DNA from: Baylisascaris procyonis
Lineage: Eukaryota; Nematoda; Chromadorea; Rhabditida; Ascarididae
DNA: 64,000 nucleotides
NCBI GenBank assembly: GCA_037389465.1
Contig: JAZARR010000197.1
Coordinates: 8,271,501-8,335,500, forward strand
Direction: 5' to 3'
Each line of letters starts with the position of its first letter. Within the stretch, counting starts at the first letter, position 1. This document shows positions 63,978 through 64,000 of the stretch, in pieces. The position numbers and the translations under genes are program-made. Under the pieces are notes generated by a model. The model ran no database searches. It was not told where the DNA came from and saw only the letters and a program-made list of their open reading frames with translations.

Positions 63978-64000
63978 GGCTTATCCTTTCAGGAGTGGAA

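Larger units (their letters stand above)
60612..64000 (+). repeat. Tandem array of tRNA-Val-type units, period ~190 bp, at least 18 copies
   Basis: All copies point the same way. Each unit is a 73-nt tRNA-like segment plus a 108-122 bp spacer. Spacers fall into two main families: one starts GGCTTATCCTTT, the other GGTATGTCCTTCCACAG. Both end near ...ATCGTAGGAACA, and both place a TTTT pol III terminator about 26-27 nt after the tRNA. The array continues beyond the right edge. Confidence 0.95.

Overview
Eukaryotic genomic DNA, most likely from a nematode. The background is AT-rich, with poly-A/T and TA microsatellites. Both recognisable protein genes are broken into many exons, and many of their splice acceptors read TTTCAG or TTTGCAG, the nematode style. 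There is a single nuclear factor I gene. I cannot place the lineage more precisely.

Layout. (1) 1-8234: 5' part of a malic enzyme gene on the minus strand. Eight phase-consistent exons encode the first ~332 residues with a possible mitochondrial leader; the remaining exons lie left of the window. (2) 8235-28342: about 20 kb without a convincing gene. It holds TA arrays, small tandem repeats, bZIP-type sites, a GC-rich island and, at 27109-27383, a 5'-truncated LINE-type retrotransposon with 12-bp target-site duplications. (3) 28343-29240: a degenerate 28-30 bp tandem array abutting an inverted repeat whose arms are 36-bp minisatellites (foldback-like). (4) 30.2-32.3 kb: weak plus-strand exon candidates of an unrecognised gene. 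(5) 33159-52428: a complete nuclear factor I gene on the minus strand. I could chain 18 exons in phase into about 1,027 residues: the CTF/NFI DNA-binding domain followed by a very long Ser/Pro/Gln/Ala-rich tail. (6) 57.5-58.4 kb: remnant of a Penelope-like retroelement with a GIY-YIG endonuclease domain, a 177-bp TA array and a short hairpin. (7) 58887-59441: a compact open frame with a PB1-like fold, RS region and coiled coil behind a TATA/Inr promoter. (8) 60612 to the right edge: a head-to-tail array of at least 18 tRNA-Val-type units every ~190 bp, about seven intact (anticodon CAC), others degraded or with shifted anticodons.

The genes do not form one pathway. Malic enzyme is central carbon metabolism, NFI is a site-specific transcription factor, and the tRNA array serves valine decoding. 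The more unusual content is the repeat biology: the homogenising tRNA array with anticodon drift, the foldback-like minisatellite, and retroelement ends tied to TA/TAAA microsatellites.
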